Assembly (NCBI GenBank): GCA_964423705.1
Contig: CAYRGA010000068.1
Location: forward strand, 1 to 9,777
Source: CAKSIN01 sp964423705
Lineage (GTDB): Bacteria > Bacillota > Clostridia > UMGS1810
Direction of reading: 5' to 3'
Length of the DNA stretch: 9,777 bases
The translations under genes were made by a program, and so were the position numbers. Shown here in pieces: positions 5,757 through 9,777 of the stretch (position 1 is the first letter of the stretch; each line of letters begins with the position of its first letter). Below the pieces are notes generated by a model. It was not told the origin of the DNA, did no database searches, and worked only from the letters and a program-made list of their open reading frames with translations.

Positions 5757-7901
5757 TTATGCTTGTTTAATCGATAGAGAGATACGTTTTTTAGCAACAT
5801 CTACATCTATGATTTTAACCTTGACGATATCGCCTACGCTCAAGACCTGCGAAGGGTGCTTAATATAGGAGTTACTTATCTCGGAAATATGTACCAAGCC
5901 GTCCTGATGAACACCGATATCGACAAATGCGCCGAAATCTATTACATTTCTGACAGTTCCGTTTAAAAGCATGCCCGGGCGCAGGCTTTCTATTGTAAGT
6001 ATTTCGCTTTTGAGTTCCGGTTTTGGCATCTCATCTCGCGGGTCGCGGTCGGGCTTGAGCAGTGCATCGGTGATATCATTAAATGTAGGCATTCCGATAT
6101 GGTTTTCGGACAAAAATTTATCTGTGTCCACAGTCTTAAGCTTTGCTTTTAAATCACCGATTTTTCTGGATTTTACATCATTTTCGCTGTAACCTGCGGC
6201 GTTAAGCAGTGCTCTTGCTGCAGAATATGATTCCGGATGAACACTTGTGCGGTCAAGTACATCCTCCGCATCGGTGATTTTCAGAAATCCTGCGCACTGT
6301 GTAAAAGCTTTTGCGCCGAGCTTTGACACCTTCAAGAGCTGTTTCCTGGATGTGAACTTACCGTTCTCCTCGCGATAATTCACAATATTTTTTGCGATGG
6401 TTTTCGTAATTCCGGAAACATATGAAAGCAGCGGCCATGATGCGGTATTCAAGTCAACGCCCACATTATTTACACAGCTTTCGACGATTCCGCCGAGCGT
6501 TTCGGAAAGCTGTTTTTGATTAAGGTCATGCTGATATTGTCCCACGCCGATTGACTTTGGATCTATTTTTACCAATTCGGAAAGAGGGTCCTGGATTCTT
6601 CGTGCAATGGACGCCGCGCTTCTCTGTTCCACTGTAAAATCGGGAAATTCCTCGGCTCCCAGCTTTGATGCGGAGTAAACCGATGCACCCGCTTCATTTG
6701 CGATTATATAATGAATATCTCTGTCCATATCTTTTATAATATCGGCGATAAATTTTTCGGATTCGCCTGAAGCGGTTCCGTTTCCTATGGATATCAAATT
6801 TATATCGTATTTTTCTATAAGCTTTTTAACGGTTTGAGCACTTTTATTAATGTCGTGATGCTCTAAGGTACAGTAAATAACGTCTGTTGCAAGCACTTTG
6901 CCTGTGTCGTCCACCACCGCAAGCTTACAGCCTGTGCGATAACCGGGGTCAAGTCCCAATACAGTCATGTTTTTAATGGGAGGCTGCATCAACAGATGTT
7001 TTAAATTATCACCGAAAACATCTATCGCGCCTTTTTCCGCATTTTCGGTGAGAGAGCTTCTGATTTCGCGTTCAATAGAAGGACTTATCAATCTGTTATA
7101 TGAATCCTTAACGGTTTCTTCTATTATATCACTGTATATGGAGCTTCTTTGTATTTGCTTTAAAAGAAATGCAATGATTCTGTCTTCGTCCGAGATTATG
7201 CTTACTTTGAGAAAGCCATCCTTTTCACCACGGTTTATTGCTAAAACTCTATGGTTGGCAATAGATTTGACAGGTTCCGAAAATTCATAATACATTCGGT
7301 AAACGCTGTCCTCTTCGCCGGATGCTTTTGACACAAGGATTCCGTTTTTTTGTGTAATGCTACGAATTTCCTTTCTGTAGTCGGCATTTTCTGATATTGC
7401 TTCCGCAATTATATCCATCGCGCCCTTCAAAGCATCCTCTGCTGTATCGACACCCTTTTCGGCATCGATGTATTCCGAGGCGATTTCATGTGGACTTCCC
7501 GTCTTATCCGTCTGCAAATATATTCTGTCCGCCAACGGCTGCAAGCCCTTTTCTTTAGCGACTGTAGCACGGGTTCTGCGCTTAGGTCTGAATGGCAGAT
7601 AGATATCCTCCAGTTCCTGCAATATATTTGCTCTTTCAATTTTTTCGGACAGTTCAGGAGTCAAAAGGCCGAGTTCGTATATATGCTTAATGATTTCCGC
7701 TTTTCTTTCTTCAAACGAGCGCATATATTTAAGTCTTTCATCAAAGTTTCTTAATACTTCATCGTCGAGGGAGCCTGTTACTTCTTTGCGGTATCTGGCG
7801 ATAAACGGGATAGTGTTTCCTTCGTCGATAAGCTTTATGGTGTTAGACACCTGTTGGGGCTTTAAATTAAATTCGCTGCAAAGTCTTTGTTCGATATTCA
7901 T
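5757..7901 (-). CDS. tex: Tex family S1 RNA-binding transcription accessory protein
   Basis: A 714-residue cytoplasmic nucleic-acid-binding protein, related to the core of eukaryotic Spt6. The N-terminal Tex region includes NTIPFIARYRKEVTGSLDDE and ILQELEDIYLPFRPKRRTRATVA. A YqgF/RNase H-like fold follows with GLDPGYRTG (D318), then a helix-hairpin-helix tandem from about 484 (LNTAS...LLSYVSGITKTIAKNIV, then LLKVSKLGAKAF), and a C-terminal S1 domain at about 640-714 (GTVRNVIDFGAFVDIG, DGLVHIS). Length equals Bacillus YdcI (about 719) and lacks the tail of proteobacterial Tex. It starts 2 nt after the pseudouridine synthase stop; GGAGGAA lies within the last codons of that gene, so translation is coupled. 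Family work links Tex to transcription of toxin genes and RNA binding, but its exact role here is open. Confidence 0.95.
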   Translation of the reverse strand: MNIEQRLCSEFNLKPQQVSNTIKLIDEGNTIPFIARYRKEVTGSLDDEVLRNFDERLKYMRSFEERKAEIIKHIYELGLLTPELSEKIERANILQELEDIYLPFRPKRRTRATVAKEKGLQPLADRIYLQTDKTGSPHEIASEYIDAEKGVDTAEDALKGAMDIIAEAISENADYRKEIRSITQKNGILVSKASGEEDSVYRMYYEFSEPVKSIANHRVLAINRGEKDGFLKVSIISDEDRIIAFLLKQIQRSSIYSDIIEETVKDSYNRLISPSIEREIRSSLTENAEKGAIDVFGDNLKHLLMQPPIKNMTVLGLDPGYRTGCKLAVVDDTGKVLATDVIYCTLEHHDINKSAQTVKKLIEKYDINLISIGNGTASGESEKFIADIIKDMDRDIHYIIANEAGASVYSASKLGAEEFPDFTVEQRSAASIARRIQDPLSELVKIDPKSIGVGQYQHDLNQKQLSETLGGIVESCVNNVGVDLNTASWPLLSYVSGITKTIAKNIVNYREENGKFTSRKQLLKVSKLGAKAFTQCAGFLKITDAEDVLDRTSVHPESYSAARALLNAAGYSENDVKSRKIGDLKAKLKTVDTDKFLSENHIGMPTFNDITDALLKPDRDPRDEMPKPELKSEILTIESLRPGMLLNGTVRNVIDFGAFVDIGVHQDGLVHISEISNSYIKHPSQVLSVGDIVKVKIIDVDVAKKRISLSIKQA

Positions 7902-7903
7902 TA

Positions 7904-8605
7904 CTATTCCTCCAAGAGTGTTATTTCTTTCGGTGTCAGCTCTCTGATACCGCCTTTTTCCAAGGTATCATCGAGCATCAAGCCGCCCATTTTTATTCTT
8001 TTCAGATACACAACTTCATTGTCGATTGCCTTAAACATTCGTTTTACCTGATGAAATTTCCCTTCATGAAGTGTAAGGAGATATTCGGTATCATTATCGG
8101 TTCTTTCAAGCTCGGCGGGCATGGTTTTATAGCCATCATCGATTGTGATGCCCTCCTTAAAAAGCTGTTCGGCATTTTTTGCCGCTTTATGTGCGGAGGT
8201 GACGAAGTAGACCTTATCAACGTGGCTTTTCGGAGAAAGGAGCCTGTGCGAAAGTGCGCCGTCGTTTGTAAGTATCAAAAGTCCCTCGGTGTCTATGTCG
8301 AGCCGTCCGACCGGAAACACGTCAAAGTGAGCGTATTTATCCGGCACAAGGTCTGTGACAACAGGCAATTTTTTATCATACACGGCACTTACGTACCCTG
8401 CCGGCTTATTCAGCATCAAGTAAACATATTTACTGTAATTGACTCTTTCGCCGTTTACGGTGACAACAACTTCATTTTCATTTATATGCATAGCGGAATC
8501 GGTCACTGCTTTTCCGTCAGAGATAACTGCACCGCTCTTTACAAGTGCCTTTATTTCTTTTCGGCTTCCGAAGCCGCTGTTTGACAAAAATTTATCTATT
8601 CGCAA
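7904..8605 (-). CDS. rsuA: RsuA-family 16S rRNA pseudouridine synthase
   Basis: Isomerises a uridine in rRNA to pseudouridine; the closest type, RsuA, modifies U516 (E. coli numbering) of 16S rRNA. Residues 1-60 form an S4 RNA-binding domain (MRIDKFLSNSGFGSRKE). The catalytic domain follows with LNKPAGYVSA (65-74), GRLDIDTEGLLILTND with catalytic D103, and the RsuA-type HEGKFHQVKRMF. The 233 residues match RsuA (231), shorter than most RluB. The start is TTG at 8605: no in-frame ATG or GTG is suitable upstream, the protein then begins with the conserved MRIDKFL, and AAGGA (8619-8615) lies 9 nt before it. It is the first gene of a two-gene operon with tex, transcribed from a consensus promoter at 8687-8715 with a leader of about 75 nt. 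RluB or RluE specificity is less likely but not excluded. Confidence 0.92.
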   Translation of the reverse strand: MRIDKFLSNSGFGSRKEIKALVKSGAVISDGKAVTDSAMHINENEVVVTVNGERVNYSKYVYLMLNKPAGYVSAVYDKKLPVVTDLVPDKYAHFDVFPVGRLDIDTEGLLILTNDGALSHRLLSPKSHVDKVYFVTSAHKAAKNAEQLFKEGITIDDGYKTMPAELERTDNDTEYLLTLHEGKFHQVKRMFKAIDNEVVYLKRIKMGGLMLDDTLEKGGIRELTPKEITLLEE

Positions 8606-8686
8606 AAAAGCACATCCTTTTTATGTAATATTTGTACGGCGTATATGTGGAAAAGCATTAAATACGTCGAATTTATTATATAAATG

Positions 8687-8715
8687 ATTATACTTTTTAT
8701 AAATCGATTTGTCAA
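8687..8715 (-). promoter_or_regulatory. perfect-consensus promoter of the rsuA-tex operon
   Basis: Minus strand TTGACA (8715-8710), exactly 17 nt, TATAAT (8692-8687): both boxes and the spacing match the sigma-A consensus without a mismatch. Predicted start near 8680. It is back to back with the ddh promoter, the two -35 boxes being 18 bp apart. Confidence 0.85.
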
Positions 8716-8733
8716 TTTTATTATAATTTAACA

Positions 8734-8763
8734 TTGTAATTTTACCTAAAAATATGATATACT
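8734..8763 (+). promoter_or_regulatory. promoter of ddh
   Basis: TTGTAA (8734-8739), 18 nt, TATACT (8758-8763) with TG one base upstream of the -10 box (extended -10). Predicted start near 8770, leader of about 27 nt, with ribosome binding site AGAGGTGA at 8783-8790. Divergent from the rsuA-tex promoter. Confidence 0.65.
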
Positions 8764-8796
8764 AATACCAGATAAATTTTACAGAGGTGAGTTTTA

Positions 8797-9777
8797 ATGA
8801 AGACAAACATTGCTATTGTAGGTTACGGTAATTTGGGAAGAGGGGTGGAATGTGCGGCAACTCAAAATTCGGATATCTCGCTGTACGGTATTTTTACTCG
8901 CAGAAATCCGTCTGAGCTAAAGCCTGTAACGGAAGTCGCGGTATACAGTATCGACGATATCTTAAAGCACAAGGAAAACATTGATGTGGTGATTATCTGC
9001 GGCGGAAGTGCCACGGATTTACCGATTCAGACTCCTGCTCTGGCGAAGGACTTCAATGTTATCGACAGCTTCGACACTCATGCAAATATACCGATGCACT
9101 ATAAAAATGTGGATGATTCCGCCAAGCCGAACGGAAAAACGGCTATAATATCGGTGGGCTGGGATCCGGGAATGTTTTCTCTTAACCGCCTTTATGCGCA
9201 GTCGATACTGCCCGACGGTGAAAATTATACTTTTTGGGGTAAGGGTGTAAGCCAGGGGCATTCCGATGCGATAAGAAGAATTGACGGTGTAAAGGATGCA
9301 AGGCAGTACACCATTCCGATAGATACGGCGTTAAATGCTGTAAGAAGCGGTACAAATCCGAAGCTCACAACCGGTGAAAAGCACGAAAGAGAATGCTTTG
9401 TTGTGCTTGAGGACGGAGCGGACAAGGCAAGTGTAGAAAATCAAATTAAAACAATGCCGAATTATTTTGCGGATTACAACACAACGGTTCACTTCATAAC
9501 GGAGGAGGAGCTTAATAAAAACCACAGCGGAATACCTCACGGCGGATTTGTGATAAGATGCGGAAAAACAGGATTCAACGGTGAAAACAAGCACATTATC
9601 GAATACAGTTTGAAACTCGATTCAAATCCCGAATTTACCGCGTCTGTACTGGTAGCGTATGCGCGTGCGGCATTCAGAATGAACAAAGAGGGTATTTTCG
9701 GATGCAAAACGGTTTTGGATGTTCCGCCGTCATATCTCAGTGCAATGCCGAACAGCGAGCTTATATCAACATTACTT
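8797..9777 (+). CDS. ddh: meso-diaminopimelate dehydrogenase, 3' end at window edge
   Basis: Ddh catalyses the reversible NADPH-dependent reductive amination of L-2-amino-6-oxopimelate to meso-diaminopimelate, a one-step bypass of the succinylase/acetylase branches that feeds lysine and peptidoglycan synthesis. The frame stays open for 327 codons to the last base. The N-terminal Rossmann motif is GYGNLG (9-14); the Ddh-specific block SVGWDPGMFSLNRLY begins at S119, followed by WGKGVSQGHSDAIRRIDGV, with HGGFVIR and DVPPSYLS near the C-terminus. Known Ddh proteins have about 320-330 residues, so only a stop codon or a few residues should be missing. The start is fixed by AGAGGTGA 6 nt upstream and by the conserved N-terminus. 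It is transcribed divergently from rsuA-tex; no other lysine gene is visible. Confidence 0.95.
   Translation, partial: MKTNIAIVGYGNLGRGVECAATQNSDISLYGIFTRRNPSELKPVTEVAVYSIDDILKHKENIDVVIICGGSATDLPIQTPALAKDFNVIDSFDTHANIPMHYKNVDDSAKPNGKTAIISVGWDPGMFSLNRLYAQSILPDGENYTFWGKGVSQGHSDAIRRIDGVKDARQYTIPIDTALNAVRSGTNPKLTTGEKHERECFVVLEDGADKASVENQIKTMPNYFADYNTTVHFITEEELNKNHSGIPHGGFVIRCGKTGFNGENKHIIEYSLKLDSNPEFTASVLVAYARAAFRMNKEGIFGCKTVLDVPPSYLSAMPNSELISTLL

Noticed and set aside
8051..8584. Open frame of 177 codons on the plus strand opposite the pseudouridine synthase gene
   Set aside because: It is the antisense shadow of a well-supported gene; cysteine- and phenylalanine-rich composition without any domain.
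9019..9594. Several minus-strand frames opposite ddh
   Set aside because: They overlap each other and lie under the strongly conserved ddh frame; no start signals.

Overview
This AT-rich window looks like the chromosome of a low-GC anaerobic Firmicute (Clostridia, possibly an uncultured gut lineage). The clues are AGGAGG-type ribosome binding sites, TTGACA/TATAAT promoters, a meso-diaminopimelate dehydrogenase, a secreted copper-amine-oxidase-type 'stalk' protein, and a lone MsmX/UgpC-type sugar ABC ATPase. The lineage is inferred from gene content only. There are no phage, insertion sequence, CRISPR, tRNA or rRNA signals.

Layout. (1) 1-3245, plus strand: a tightly overlapping three-gene operon of rsmA (16S rRNA dimethyladenosine transferase), a patatin-like phospholipase and a COG2509-type FAD-dependent oxidoreductase, closed by a 12-bp stem-loop. 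(2) 3262-3714, minus strand: a small secreted stalk-domain protein that converges on the operon and seems to have lost the middle of a C-terminal domain. (3) 3715-4246: an unusually organised gene-free stretch. On the minus strand it holds a good promoter, a long base-paired rod whose outer end coincides with the predicted transcription start, and a Rho-independent terminator with a U6 tail. I read this as an undescribed structured RNA of about 233 nt, either an independent small RNA of 6S-like outline or a terminator-controlled leader of the stalk gene. It is the most interesting object in the window. (4) 4199-5437, minus strand: a monocistronic UgpC/MsmX-type ATPase with its own promoter and a strong terminator, and no permease or binding-protein genes beside it. 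(5) 5438-5756: gene-free, AT-rich, with no convincing element. (6) 5757-8715, minus strand: an RsuA-family pseudouridine synthase (TTG start) followed after 2 nt by tex, driven by a perfect-consensus promoter. (7) 8734-9777, plus strand: divergent ddh, running off the window edge at about its expected full length.

The gene set is mainly housekeeping: ribosome maturation (rsmA, the RsuA homologue), RNA/transcription-related Tex, lysine and peptidoglycan precursor synthesis (ddh), and shared energising of carbohydrate import (ugpC). Novelty lies in the non-coding structure between 3799 and 4066, the reduced stalk protein, and the functionally undefined patatin and FAD partners of rsmA.
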